This document shows positions 33,148-42,277 of a stretch of DNA of 64,000 nt, in pieces. Source of the stretch: Pseudoxanthomonas sp. J31 (GTDB taxonomy: Bacteria; Pseudomonadota; Gammaproteobacteria; Xanthomonadales; Xanthomonadaceae); contig NZ_AZNZ01000009.1 of the NCBI RefSeq assembly GCF_000510725.1, positions 1 through 64,000 on the forward strand. Reading direction: 5' to 3'. The number at the start of each line of letters is the position of its first letter. The stretch's first letter is position 1. The translations under genes were made by a program, and so were the position numbers. Under the pieces are notes generated by a model that was not told where the DNA came from, did not search any database, and was given only the letters and a program-made list of their open reading frames with translations.

Positions 33148-34935
33148 TCAGCCGCCGGGCGTGGCCGCTTCCGGCCTGCGTCCACCCTCGGCGATGAAGC
33201 CGCGGATCTCCCGCTCCAGGGTGCCCAGCGGTACCGCGCCCAGGCCCAGCACGCGGTCGTGGAAGGCCTTCTGGTCGAACCCTGCGCCCAGTTCGCGCTC
33301 GGCCTCGCGGCGCAGGTCCAGCAGGGTGCGGTAGCCGACGTAGTAGGACAGCGCCTGCCCCGGCCACGAGATGTAGCGGTCGACCTCGTTGACGATGTCG
33401 ATGTGCGCCAGCGCGGTGTGGCTGGCGAGGTAGTCGATCGCCTGCTGCCGGCTCCAGCCGTACTCGTGCAGGCCGGTGTCGATCACCAGGCGCGCGGCGC
33501 GCCACATCTCGAAAGTCAGGCGGCCGAACTCCTCGTACGGGGTCTCGTAGATCCCCATCTGGGTGCCGAGCCATTCGGTGTACAGGCCCCAGCCCTCGCC
33601 GTAGCCGGAGAAGTACACCTGCTGGCGGAACTCGGGGCGCGCCGGCGCCTCCAGCGCCAGCGCGGCCTGCAGGCTGTGGCCGGGGGCGCACTCGTGCAGC
33701 ACCAGCGCCGGCAGGTTGTACAGCGGCCGCGACGGCAGGTCCCAGGTATTGAACAGGCACGACTCCAGGCCGCCGCGGCCGGAGGTGTAGTTGGGCGCGA
33801 TGTCGTCCGGCACCGGGCGGATGGTGAAGCGGTAGCGCGGCAGGGTGCCGATCACGTGGTTGAGCTCGCCGTCGATGCGCTTGGCGTGGTACGAGGCCGC
33901 CGCCAGCAGCTCGCGCGGGGTCCTGGCGTAGAACCGCGGATCGGTGCGCAGGAACTGCAGGAACTCGGCGAAGCTGCCCTGGAAGCCTGCGCGCGCCATC
34001 ACCTGGCGCATTTCCGCCGAGATCCGCTCGACCTCGGCCAGGCCCAGCTGGTGGACCTGCTCCGGGGTCATGTCCAAGGTCACGTATTCGCGGATCTGGC
34101 TGCGGTAGAACTCCGCGCCGCCGGGCAGGTCGCGCGCCGAGACCGTGGTACGGGTGCGCGGCAGGTACTGGTTGCGGAAGTAGTCCAGCAGCCCGGCGTA
34201 GGCCGGCACCACCTGTTCCAGCACCACCTTGCGGCCTTCCTCGCGCAGGGCGCGGCGCACCTCCTCCGGGACCGAGGCGGGGATCGCGTCGAACACGTCC
34301 AGCGCCGGGTTGCCGGCGCCGGTGCGGGTGTACGGCTCGATGGTGCGGTCACGGCCGTCCAGCGAGGCGCGCGGCACGCTCCAGCCGCGGGCCAGGCCGG
34401 CTTCCATGTTGGCGCGCTGGTCGGCGAAGTAGCGCGGCACGTCGCGCAGGCGCGCGATGAAGCGGCGCCACTCGGCCTCGCTGCGGTACGGCGTCCAGGG
34501 CACGATCTCGGCCCAGAAGAAGCTGTCGCTGTTGAACGGCGCCTCCCAGGTGCGCCAGCGGGCGTTGTTGAGGTCGGCCTCCACCATCGCCCGGAACACC
34601 TCGGCGTTGATCCGCTCCTCCGGCGGCAGCGCCGCGGCCGGGATCGCGTCGAGCCTGCGCAGCACCTGCTCCCAGTAGGCCACGCGCCGCTCCCAGTCGC
34701 GCGGGGCGACCGCGGGCAGGCGGCTGCCCGGCTGCCAGCGACCCTCGACGTACTCGTAGCCGTACTCGCGCTGGCGCCATTCCCACTCGGCCGTGTACAG
34801 CTCGCGCAGGGCCTGCGCGGCGGCGCTGGCTTCGGCGGCCGGGCGGTTGGCAGCGGCGGCCGGGCTGGCGGCGGCCAGGCCCGGGGCCAGCAGCAGGGAC
34901 AGGGCGAGGACGGAGGCGCGGGACAGCTGGGACAT
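33148..34935 (-). CDS. DUF885 family metallopeptidase, exported
   Basis: The 595-residue protein has a signal peptide (cleavage near AAA about residue 23-29) and then a helical domain of the DUF885 type. The metal site HECAPGH (HExxxGH) and the downstream FSGYGEGWGLYTEWLG with its glutamate are the family hallmarks; the overall fold resembles M3/M32-like peptidases. It is probably a periplasmic dipeptidyl or carboxypeptidase, but the substrate is unknown. ATG 34935 is chosen because it starts the signal peptide MSQLSRASVLALSLLLAPG; the frame stays open far upstream by GC bias only. Confidence 0.87.
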   Translation of the reverse strand: MSQLSRASVLALSLLLAPGLAAASPAAAANRPAAEASAAAQALRELYTAEWEWRQREYGYEYVEGRWQPGSRLPAVAPRDWERRVAYWEQVLRRLDAIPAAALPPEERINAEVFRAMVEADLNNARWRTWEAPFNSDSFFWAEIVPWTPYRSEAEWRRFIARLRDVPRYFADQRANMEAGLARGWSVPRASLDGRDRTIEPYTRTGAGNPALDVFDAIPASVPEEVRRALREEGRKVVLEQVVPAYAGLLDYFRNQYLPRTRTTVSARDLPGGAEFYRSQIREYVTLDMTPEQVHQLGLAEVERISAEMRQVMARAGFQGSFAEFLQFLRTDPRFYARTPRELLAAASYHAKRIDGELNHVIGTLPRYRFTIRPVPDDIAPNYTSGRGGLESCLFNTWDLPSRPLYNLPALVLHECAPGHSLQAALALEAPARPEFRQQVYFSGYGEGWGLYTEWLGTQMGIYETPYEEFGRLTFEMWRAARLVIDTGLHEYGWSRQQAIDYLASHTALAHIDIVNEVDRYISWPGQALSYYVGYRTLLDLRREAERELGAGFDQKAFHDRVLGLGAVPLGTLEREIRGFIAEGGRRPEAATPGG

Positions 34936-35072
34936 GAAGGCTCCGGATTGGCGGCTGGGCGGCGCCGTCCACGGCCGATGTTCGCGCAAGGCCGCGGCGA
35001 CGCCGATCGCGCCGGCAGGCGCGGATGGCGGATGGTAGCCGGCGGTCCACACCCCCGCCCCTGCCAAAGGGG

Positions 35073-36191
35073 CTAGCGCGCCGGCGCGTCCGCGGGCACG
35101 GCCAGCTCGCCGAACAGGTCGCCCTGCGGCGCCACTTCCTCGGCGTCGCGGAAGCCGGACAGGCCCACGCCTACCAGCCGGTAGCGGGTGTCGGCCGGCA
35201 GCGCCACCCGCGCGCGCAGGGCGCAGGCCAGCTCGCCCAGTTCGGCGGCCGAGGCCGGCGGCCGCTCCAGGGTCAGGCTGCGGGTAAGGATGCGGAACTG
35301 CGCGGTCTTGAGCTTGAGCACCACGGTGTGCCCGGCGCGGCCGGCGCGGCGGGAGGCGTTCCAGGTCTTTTCCGCCAGCTGCCGGATCGCCGGCTCCAGC
35401 GCTTCCAGCGGCAGGTCCTGGGCGAAGGTGTCCTCGGAGGAAACCGAGCGCACCGGCTGCTCCGGTTCCACCGGGCGCTCGTCGATGCCGCGCGCGCGCC
35501 GGTACAGGGCCGCGCCGAAGCTGCCGAAGCGCCGCTGCAGTTCCTCCAGCGGGCGCTGGCGCAGGTCGCCGACGGTGGCGATGCCCAACTGCGCCAGCTT
35601 GCCCTGCATCACCCTGCCCACCCCGGGGATGCGTTCCACCGGCAGCGGGGTCAGGAACCGCTCCACGTGCTGCGGGCGGATCACGAACAGGCCGTCGGGC
35701 TTGTTCCAGTCCGAGGCGATCTTGGCCAGGAACTTGTTCGGCGCCACCCCGGCCGAGGCGGTCAGCCCGGTCTCGGCGCGGATCCTGGCGCGGATCGCCT
35801 CGGCCACCGCGGTGGCGCTGGGCAGGCCGGTCTTGTTCACGGTCACGTCCAGGTAGGCCTCGTCCAGCGACAACGGCTCCACCAGGTCGGTGTGCTCGAG
35901 CATGATCTGCCGCACCTGGCGGGAGACCGCGCGGTAGCGCGGGAAGTCCGGCGGCACGAACACCGCGTCCGGGCACAGGCGCTCGGCGCGCAGGGCCGGC
36001 ATGGCCGAGCGCACCCCGCACCTGCGCGCCTCGTAGGAGGCCGCGCACACCACCGAGCGCGCCCCGCGCCAGGCCACCACCACCGGGCGGCCGCGCAGGG
36101 AGGGATCGTCGCGCTGCTCGACCGACGCGTAGAACGCGTCCATGTCCACGTGGATGATCTTGCGCTGGGCGGGAACGGGCGGGGACTGCAT
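35073..36191 (-). CDS. dinB: DNA polymerase IV (Y-family)
   Basis: The 372-residue protein has the Y-family catalytic motifs HVDMDAFYASVEQ (metal D16/D18) and SLDEAYLDV, the thumb helix-hairpin-helix IPGVGRVMQGKLAQLGI, the little-finger domain after about 240, and QGDLFGE near the C-terminus, a beta-clamp-binding motif. It carries out error-prone translesion synthesis. ATG 36191 starts close to the conserved N-terminus. No LexA box of clear quality was seen upstream, so SOS control is not shown by the sequence. Confidence 0.94.
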   Translation of the reverse strand: MQSPPVPAQRKIIHVDMDAFYASVEQRDDPSLRGRPVVVAWRGARSVVCAASYEARRCGVRSAMPALRAERLCPDAVFVPPDFPRYRAVSRQVRQIMLEHTDLVEPLSLDEAYLDVTVNKTGLPSATAVAEAIRARIRAETGLTASAGVAPNKFLAKIASDWNKPDGLFVIRPQHVERFLTPLPVERIPGVGRVMQGKLAQLGIATVGDLRQRPLEELQRRFGSFGAALYRRARGIDERPVEPEQPVRSVSSEDTFAQDLPLEALEPAIRQLAEKTWNASRRAGRAGHTVVLKLKTAQFRILTRSLTLERPPASAAELGELACALRARVALPADTRYRLVGVGLSGFRDAEEVAPQGDLFGELAVPADAPAR

Positions 36192-36311
36192 CGCCCGCCA
36201 TTGTGGACCGCCGCGGCGCACCCGGCGCGACCCGGCGCCCGCGGCCCGCCAGGCAGCCCGCCGCGCGCGGATGGATGGGCCGGCGGCGGGTGGTCGCCGG
36301 GCGCGCCGGTG

Positions 36312-36353
36312 TCAAACATTTGATTGAAACGCCGCCCTCGGGCACGCTTTTAG
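36312..36353 (+). promoter_or_regulatory. Promoter and palindromic operator candidate for fabAB
   Basis: TTGAAA (36324-36329) and TTTAGT (36348-36353) with an 18-base spacer form a plausible promoter. TCAAACATTTGA (36312-36323), an AT-rich palindrome unusual in this genome, abuts the -35 and could bind a fatty-acid regulator. No known FadR or FabR consensus was matched. Confidence 0.4.
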
Positions 36354-36375
36354 TGCTTTCTCCACCGGATTCCGC

Positions 36376-36891
36376 ATGAACCGCGCTTCTTCGTTCACCC
36401 GCGAGCAGCTGGAAGCCAGCGCCCGTGGTGAGCTGTTCGCCACCGGCGACGCCCGCCTGCCCGCCGACCCGATGCTGATGTTCGACCGCATCGTCGAGAT
36501 CAACGAGGACGGCGGCAAGTACGGCAAGGGCTTCATCCGCGCCGAGCTCGACATCCGCCCGGACCTCTGGTTCTTCCAGTGCCATTTCATCGGCGATCCG
36601 GTGATGCCCGGCTGCCTGGGCCTTGACGCCATGTGGCAGCTGGTCGGCTTCTACCTGACCTGGCTGGGCGCCCCGGGCCGCGGCCGCGCCCTGGGCTGCG
36701 GCGAGGTCAAGTTCTTCGGCCAAGTGCTGCCGACCGCCAGGCTGGTCACCTACGAGATCGACATCAGCCGCGTGATCAACCGCAAGCTGGTGATGGCCCA
36801 GGCCGATGCGCGCATGCTGGTGGACGGTCGCGAGATCTACACCGCCAAGGACCTGCGCGTGGGCCTGTTCACCTCGACGGAGGATTTCTGA
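36376..36891 (+). CDS. fabA: 3-hydroxydecanoyl-[ACP] dehydratase/isomerase FabA
   Basis: The 171-residue protein has the exact E. coli-type active site: H70 in [15 protein letters not shown] and D84 in [46 protein letters not shown] and [26 protein letters not shown] are also typical. It dehydrates 3-hydroxyacyl-ACP and isomerises trans-2-decenoyl-ACP to cis-3, the branch point of anaerobic unsaturated fatty acid synthesis. fabB starts two bases after its stop, so the two are one operon. Confidence 0.97.
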   Translation: MNRASSFTREQLEASARGELFATGDARLPADPMLMFDRIVEINEDGGKYGKGFIRAELDIRPDLWFFQCHFIGDPVMPGCLGLDAMWQLVGFYLTWLGAPGRGRALGCGEVKFFGQVLPTARLVTYEIDISRVINRKLVMAQADARMLVDGREIYTAKDLRVGLFTSTEDF

Positions 36892-36893
36892 CC

Positions 36894-38105
36894 ATGCGTC
36901 GCGTCGCCATTACCGGCATGGGCATCGCTTCCTGCCTGGGCAACGACCTGGACACCGTCTCGGCCGCGCTGCGCGAAGGACGCGCCGGAATCCGCCACCT
37001 GCCCGACGCCGCCGAGCACGGCCTGCGCAGCCAGGTCGGCGGTGCGGTGGACCTGGACCTGGACGCGGTGATCGACCGCAAGCTCAAGCGCTTCATGAGC
37101 GACGCGGCGGCCTACAGCTACGTCTCCCTGCGCGACGCCATCGCCGACGCCGGCCTGGACGAGGCCCTGGTGAGCCATCCGCGCACCGGCCTGGTCGCCG
37201 GTTCCGGCGGCGGTTCCAGCCACTGGCAGGTGGAGACCGCCGACCTGCTGCGCGCCAAGGGCGTGCGCAAGGTCGGCCCGTACATGGTCCCGCGCACGAT
37301 GTGCTCGACGGTGTCCGCCAACCTGGCGACCGCGTTCAAGATCAAGGGCGTCAGCTATTCGATCAGCGCCGCCTGCGCGACCTCGGCGCACTGCATCGGC
37401 GCGGCCGCGGACCTGATCCGCCACGGCGCGCAGGACATCGTGTTCGCCGGTGGCGGCGAGGACCTGGACTGGACCATGAGCGTGATGTTCGACGCCATGG
37501 GCGCGCTGTCGTCCTCGTACAACGAGACCCCGGAGAAGGCCTCGCGCCCGTACGATGCCGGCCGCGACGGCTTCGTCATCGCCGGCGGCGGCGGCATGCT
37601 GGTACTGGAGGACTGGGACCACGCGGTGGCCCGCGGCGCGCGCATCCACGCCGAGCTGGTGGGCTACGGCGTGACCTCCGACGGCGCCGACATGGTGGCC
37701 CCGTCCGGCGAAGGCGCGGTGCGTTGCATGCGCATGGCGCTGGAAGGCCTGGGCGGGCGCAAGATCGACTACCTCAACACCCACGGCACCTCGACCCCGC
37801 TGGGCGACATCGTCGAGCTCAACGCGGTGCGCGAGGTGTTCGGCGAGGACATGCCGCCGATCTCCTCGACCAAGGCGCTGTCCGGCCACTCGCTCGGTGC
37901 GGCCAGCGTGCACGAGGCGATCTACAGCCTGCTGATGATGCGCGACGGCTTCATCGCCGGCTCGGCCAACATCGAGACCCTGGACCCGAAGGCCGAGGGC
38001 TTCCCGATCGCGCGCGAGAGTCGCGATGCGCAGCTGGACGTGGTGATGTCCAACAGCTTCGGCTTCGGCGGTACCAACGCCACCCTGGTGTTCGCGCGGG
38101 TGTAA
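36894..38105 (+). CDS. fabB: 3-oxoacyl-[ACP] synthase I FabB
   Basis: The 403-residue condensing enzyme has the catalytic Cys161 in [14 protein letters not shown] and the two histidines in [11 protein letters not shown] and [11 protein letters not shown]. The N-terminus [21 protein letters not shown] and the [15 protein letters not shown] end are typical of FabB/FabF. Position directly after fabA identifies it as FabB, which elongates cis-3-decenoyl-ACP. ATG 36894 lies two bases after the fabA stop. The operon is closed by a strong bidirectional terminator. Confidence 0.96.
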   Translation: MRRVAITGMGIASCLGNDLDTVSAALREGRAGIRHLPDAAEHGLRSQVGGAVDLDLDAVIDRKLKRFMSDAAAYSYVSLRDAIADAGLDEALVSHPRTGLVAGSGGGSSHWQVETADLLRAKGVRKVGPYMVPRTMCSTVSANLATAFKIKGVSYSISAACATSAHCIGAAADLIRHGAQDIVFAGGGEDLDWTMSVMFDAMGALSSSYNETPEKASRPYDAGRDGFVIAGGGGMLVLEDWDHAVARGARIHAELVGYGVTSDGADMVAPSGEGAVRCMRMALEGLGGRKIDYLNTHGTSTPLGDIVELNAVREVFGEDMPPISSTKALSGHSLGAASVHEAIYSLLMMRDGFIAGSANIETLDPKAEGFPIARESRDAQLDVVMSNSFGFGGTNATLVFARV

Positions 38106-38118
38106 GCGACGCGCTGAC

Positions 38119-38160
38119 GAACACAAAAAAGCCCGGCTTTCGCCGGGCTTTTTTGTGTTC
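38119..38160. terminator. Bidirectional intrinsic terminator after fabAB
   Basis: A 19-base perfect inverted repeat (38119-38137 and 38142-38160, loop TTTC) has a GCCCGGC core flanked by A6 on one side and T6 on the other. It can therefore terminate in both directions. Confidence 0.9.
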
Positions 38161-38161
38161 G

Positions 38162-38196
38162 GGATTCGTGATTCGGGATTCGGGATTCGTGATTGG
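38162..38196. repeat. Tandem heptad repeat GATTCGG type
   Basis: Five head-to-tail 7-mers (GGATTCG, TGATTCG, GGATTCG, GGATTCG, TGATTGG) begin right after the fabAB terminator stem. A related heptad array, on the opposite strand sense, occurs at 54371-54398. The rest of the gap to 38378 holds no recognisable element. Confidence 0.75.
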
Positions 38197-38378
38197 TGGG
38201 ACAGGGTCGCCGCCCGATTGGGTGGCCAGGCAAGGGACCGGCACCAACCCAGTGCGGAGGCGGCCTCCGGCCTTGCCGGGCCACGCGCAAAAGCCAAGCG
38301 AAGCCACACACCAAAACGTGCCCGAAGCCCGCCCTCACACCCGTCCCCTCTCCCGTCCGGAAAGAGGGAGAGGAGCTC

Positions 38379-40403
38379 TCACGCCGCCATGCCGTTGTGG
38401 CGCAACAGGGCGTCGATGCTCGGCTCGCGGCCGCGGAAGGCCTTGAAGTTCTCCAGCGCGCTGCGGCTGCCGCCGCGGGAGAGGATCTCGCGCAGGAAGC
38501 GCGCGCCGGTCTCGGCAAGCTGGCCAGGCGCTTCCTCGAACGCGGCATAGGCGTCGGCGCTGAGCACCTCGGCCCACTTGTAGCTGTAGTACCCGGCCGC
38601 GTAACCACCGGCGAAGATGTGGCTGAACTGGTGCGGGAAGCGGTGCCAGGCCGGGGCGCGGTTGACCGCGACCTCGTCGCGGATCCGCTCCAGCAGCTGC
38701 AGCACGCTGTCCTGCGCCGGATCGAAGCGGCTGTGCAGCTCCATGTCGAACAGGCCGAACTCCAGCTGGCGCACGGTGAACATGCCGGCCTGGAAGTTCT
38801 TCGCCGCCAGCATCCGCTCGAACAGCGCGCGCGGCAGCGGCGCGCCACTGTCCACGTGCGCGGTCATCGCCTGCACCCGCTCCCACTCCCAGCAGAAGTT
38901 CTCCATGAACTGGCTGGGCAGCTCCACCGCGTCCCATTCCACGCCATTGATGCCGGCCACCGGCAACTCGCCGATCGCGGTCAGCAGCTGGTGCAGGCCA
39001 TGGCCCATCTCGTGGAACAGGGTGGTGACCTCGTTGAAGCCCAGGGTGGCCGGCTTGCCGTCCACGCCCTTGCCGAAGTTGCACACCAGGTACACCAGCG
39101 GCGTCTGCACGCCGTCGGCGCGCATGCGGCGGTTGCGGCAGTCGTCCATCCACGCGCCGCCGCGCTTGCCCTCGCGCGCGTACGGATCAAGGTAGAACTG
39201 GCCGAGCAGGCGGCCGTGCGCGTCCTCCACCCGGTAGAAGCGCACGTCCTCGTGCCACACCGGCGCGCTGTCCGGCTTCACCTTCACCCCGTACAGCGAC
39301 TCGATCACGGCGAACAGGCCGCCCAGCACCTTCGGCTCGGTGAAGTACTGCTTCACCTCCTGCTCGGAGTAACTGTAGCGGGCCTGCTTGAGCTTCTCGC
39401 TGGCCCAGGCGATGTCCCAGGGCTGCAGCTCATCCAGGCCCAGCTCGTCGCGGGCGAAGGCCTCCAGCTCGGCGCGGTCGCGGCGCGCGTACGGCAGCGC
39501 GCGCGCGGCCAGGTCGCGCAGGAAGGCCAGCACCTCGTCCGGGCTCTGCGCCATCTTGGTCGCCAGGGAATACTCGGCGTAGCTGGAAAAGCCCAGCAGG
39601 GCCGCCAGCTCGCCGCGCAGGGCGACGATCCGGTCGATGTTGCCGCTGTTGTCCCACTCGGCCGGGCCGGCCTCGGAGGCACGCAGGCCGTGGGCGCGGT
39701 ACAGCGCCTCGCGCAGGCCGCGGTCCTCGGCGTAGGTCTGCACCGGCAGGTAGCACGGCATCTGCAGGGTCAGCTTCCAGCCTGGCTTGCCGTCCTTCTC
39801 CGCGGCGGCGCGCGCGGCGGCGACCACCTCGGCCGGCAGCCCGGCCAGGCGCGACTCGTCCTCCACGTACAGGGCGAAGGCGTCGGTGGCATCCAGCACG
39901 TTCTGCGCGAACTTCGCCGACAGCGCGGCCAGTTCCTCCTGGATGGCGGCAAAGCGCTGCTTGGCCGCCTCGTCCAGCTCGGCGCCCCCCAGGCGGAAGT
40001 CACGCAGCGCGTTCTCCACCACCTTGCGCCGCACCGGGTCGTAGCCGGCGTACTCGGGCGAGGCGGCCAGGGCCTTGTACTGCGAGTACAGCGCCAGGTT
40101 CTGGCCCAGCGCCGCGCCAAAGCGGGTCACCTTGGGCAGGTTGGCGTTGTAGGCCTCGCGCAGCTCCGGCGTGTTCACCACCGCCTGCAGGTGCTGGACC
40201 TGGCCCCAGGCCCGCCACAGGCGCTCGGTGGCGTCCTCCAGCGGGGCGACGAAGCCGTCCCAGGTCACCGGGCTGACGGTCTCGGCGTGCTTCACCGCGG
40301 CCTCGGCCTGCGCCAGCAGGGCATCGATGGCCGGGCCGATGTGCCCGGGCCGGATCTGGTCGAAGCGGGGCAGGCCGGAGAAGTCGAGCAGCGGATTGTC
40401 CAT
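38379..40403 (-). CDS. prlC: Oligopeptidase A (M3 metallopeptidase)
   Basis: The 674-residue protein is a full-length M3 peptidase with the zinc site HEMGHGLHQLL and the downstream glutamate in GVEWDAVELPSQFMENF; HIFAGGYAAGYYSYKWAEVLSADAYAAFE is the typical C-terminal segment. There is no signal peptide, which fits cytoplasmic oligopeptidase A (OpdA/PrlC), which degrades signal peptides and other short peptides. Dcp is a close relative but starts differently. ATG 40403 gives the conserved MDNPLLDFSGLPRFDQI N-terminus. Confidence 0.92.
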   Translation of the reverse strand: MDNPLLDFSGLPRFDQIRPGHIGPAIDALLAQAEAAVKHAETVSPVTWDGFVAPLEDATERLWRAWGQVQHLQAVVNTPELREAYNANLPKVTRFGAALGQNLALYSQYKALAASPEYAGYDPVRRKVVENALRDFRLGGAELDEAAKQRFAAIQEELAALSAKFAQNVLDATDAFALYVEDESRLAGLPAEVVAAARAAAEKDGKPGWKLTLQMPCYLPVQTYAEDRGLREALYRAHGLRASEAGPAEWDNSGNIDRIVALRGELAALLGFSSYAEYSLATKMAQSPDEVLAFLRDLAARALPYARRDRAELEAFARDELGLDELQPWDIAWASEKLKQARYSYSEQEVKQYFTEPKVLGGLFAVIESLYGVKVKPDSAPVWHEDVRFYRVEDAHGRLLGQFYLDPYAREGKRGGAWMDDCRNRRMRADGVQTPLVYLVCNFGKGVDGKPATLGFNEVTTLFHEMGHGLHQLLTAIGELPVAGINGVEWDAVELPSQFMENFCWEWERVQAMTAHVDSGAPLPRALFERMLAAKNFQAGMFTVRQLEFGLFDMELHSRFDPAQDSVLQLLERIRDEVAVNRAPAWHRFPHQFSHIFAGGYAAGYYSYKWAEVLSADAYAAFEEAPGQLAETGARFLREILSRGGSRSALENFKAFRGREPSIDALLRHNGMAA

Positions 40404-40489
40404 GGGACCTCGGGGGGCGATGCGGCGGCGCCGCGCATGTCATGACAGATGGCCCCGGCGGCGCGGAATTCAACCCGCGCCGGGGCGGT

Positions 40490-41590
40490 TCACAGCTCGC
40501 CGCAGGCCTCCAGCGGCAGCGGTTCCCCGGCCACCGCGGCGGCGATGGCGCGGTCCGCCTGCTCCACCTCGATGCCGTGGCGGCGGTACCAGTCCGGGTT
40601 GTAGTAGCTGTGCGCGTAGCGGTCGCCGCTGTCGCACAGGATGGTGACGATCGAGCCGCCCTGCCCCGCCTCGTGCATCGCCTGGGCCGCGCGCAGCACG
40701 CCGACGAAGTTGGTGCCGGTGGAGCCGCCGACGCGGCGCCCCAGCACCGCGCTGACGTGGCGCATGGCCGCCAGGCTCAGGGCGTCGGGCACCTTGACCA
40801 TCGCGTCCACGCAGGAGGGGATGAAGCTGGCCTCCACCCGCGGCCGGCCGATGCCCTCGATGCGCGAGCCGCGCGGCAGCGACAGGCCCGGGTCGCCGCG
40901 GCCCTCGCGCGCGCCGCGGTAGTAGTCGAAGAACACCGAGTCCTCCGGGTCGGCGCACAGCACCCGGGTGGCGTGGCGGCGGTAGCGCACGTAGCGGCCG
41001 AGGGTGGCACTGGTGCCGCCGGTGCCCGGGCCGCACACGATCCAGGCCGGCACCGGGTGCGGCTCCTGCGCCATCTGCTTGAAGATGGCCTCGGCGATGT
41101 TGTTGTTCGCGCGCCAGTCGGTGGCCCGCTCGGCGTAGGTGAACTGGTCCATGAAGTGCCCGCCGGTCTCGCGCGCGACCCGCTCGGACTCGGCATTGAG
41201 CGAGCAGGCGCTCTCGACCAGGTGGCAGCGGCCGCCCTGGAACTCGATCGCGGCGATCTTCTCCGGCGAGGTCGAGGCCGGGATCACGGCGATGAACGGC
41301 AGGCCCAGCAGGCGGGCGAAATAGGCCTCCGACACCGCGGTCGAACCGCTGGAGGCCTCCACCACGGTGCTGCCCTCGTGCAGCCAGCCGTTGGCCAGCG
41401 CGTACAGGAACAGCGAGCGCGCCAGACGGTGCTTGAGGCTGCCGGTCGGGTGGCTGGATTCGTCCTTGAGGTAGACGTCGATGCCCGGGTAGCCGGGCAG
41501 CGGCATCGGGATCAGGTGGGTATCGGCCGAACGGTTGAAGTCGGCCTCGATCTTGCGGATGGCGGCGGCCACCCACTCGCGCTGCGACAT
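40490..41590 (-). CDS. PLP-dependent cysteine synthase-family enzyme (Cds1-like)
   Basis: The 366-residue fold-II PLP protein differs from CysK and Cbs. The PLP lysine is in [15 protein letters not shown], and [39 protein letters not shown] and [10 protein letters not shown] are the other motifs. Length and motif wording resemble the Cds1 group (cysteine desulfhydrase of mycobacteria) rather than O-acetylserine sulfhydrylases. It may release sulfide from cysteine or use another amino acid; the substrate is not readable from sequence. It is a lone gene downstream of the 160-residue unknown protein. Confidence 0.82.
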   Translation of the reverse strand: MSQREWVAAAIRKIEADFNRSADTHLIPMPLPGYPGIDVYLKDESSHPTGSLKHRLARSLFLYALANGWLHEGSTVVEASSGSTAVSEAYFARLLGLPFIAVIPASTSPEKIAAIEFQGGRCHLVESACSLNAESERVARETGGHFMDQFTYAERATDWRANNNIAEAIFKQMAQEPHPVPAWIVCGPGTGGTSATLGRYVRYRRHATRVLCADPEDSVFFDYYRGAREGRGDPGLSLPRGSRIEGIGRPRVEASFIPSCVDAMVKVPDALSLAAMRHVSAVLGRRVGGSTGTNFVGVLRAAQAMHEAGQGGSIVTILCDSGDRYAHSYYNPDWYRRHGIEVEQADRAIAAAVAGEPLPLEACGEL

Positions 41591-41683
41591 GGCGGTGCAC
41601 GGGAACGGAAAGACCCGATTATCCCCCTCGGCCCCGGGGACCGGAACCGGGCCGGGCCGCCGCGCGGCGGCCCGCCAGCGCGT

Positions 41684-42166
41684 TCAGTGGCGGGTCTGCC
41701 CCGCCGGTGCCGGCCAGGCGTGCCGGAACTGCGGCTCGCCACGCAGGCCGCGCAACACCTGCACCAGTTCGCGGTAGCCCTCGGCCAGCTGGCCGAACAG
41801 GGCGCCATAGGCGGCGCGGCTGGCCTCGGCCACCCCGCGGTAGGCGCCGCGGCCCAGTTCCACGAAGTAGTCCACGCTCACCCGACGGCGCGCGGCCAGG
41901 CCCGGGAACAGCCCGGCCACCAGCAGGCAGCGGTCGCCCACGTCGCGCAGGGCATCGGCGCGCAGCCGCCCCACCTGCTCCTGGGCGCGGAACCAGTCCA
42001 AGGCATGGGTGTGCGCCAGCAGCTGCGCGTCGCCCTGGTAGCGCAGCAGCACGAACACCAGGTAGGCCTCGCGCGATTCGTCCAGCGGGTGGCCGGCGCG
42101 CCCGGCTGCTTCCCGCACCAGCGCCTGCCACAGCTCGGCCGGCGCGCCCTGCTTCATCTCGAACAT
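41684..42166 (-). CDS. Hypothetical protein beside the Mks operon
   Basis: The 160-residue soluble protein is predicted to be mostly helical, with no signal, membrane segment or recognised motif. Examples of its content are SREAYLVFVLLRYQGDAQLLAHTHALDWFRAQEQVGRLRADALRDVGDRCLLVAGLFPG and VDYFVELGRGAYRGVAEASRAAYGALFGQLAEGYRELV. AGGAGG lies close before ATG 42166, so expression is well supported. It sits 111 bases downstream of mksB on the same strand but bears no resemblance to the JetD/MksG nuclease in size or motifs. I do not recognise the family. Confidence 0.75.
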   Translation of the reverse strand: MFEMKQGAPAELWQALVREAAGRAGHPLDESREAYLVFVLLRYQGDAQLLAHTHALDWFRAQEQVGRLRADALRDVGDRCLLVAGLFPGLAARRRVSVDYFVELGRGAYRGVAEASRAAYGALFGQLAEGYRELVQVLRGLRGEPQFRHAWPAPAGQTRH

Positions 42167-42277
42167 GTCTTCCTCCTGCCATGAAGACAGCTTCGAGACT
42201 AGTACGGTCCGGCGCGCCGTGCTGGCAGCCGCCGGGGACGAGTGCCAGCCAGGCAGGCGTTCCGTCCAGCGACCTGG

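Noticed and set aside
36192-36375. LexA box upstream of dinB
   Set aside because: No CTG-N10-CAG-like or other convincing SOS operator was seen; calling it would be guesswork.
38162-38196. CRISPR array
   Set aside because: Units are seven bases with no spacers; this is a simple tandem repeat.
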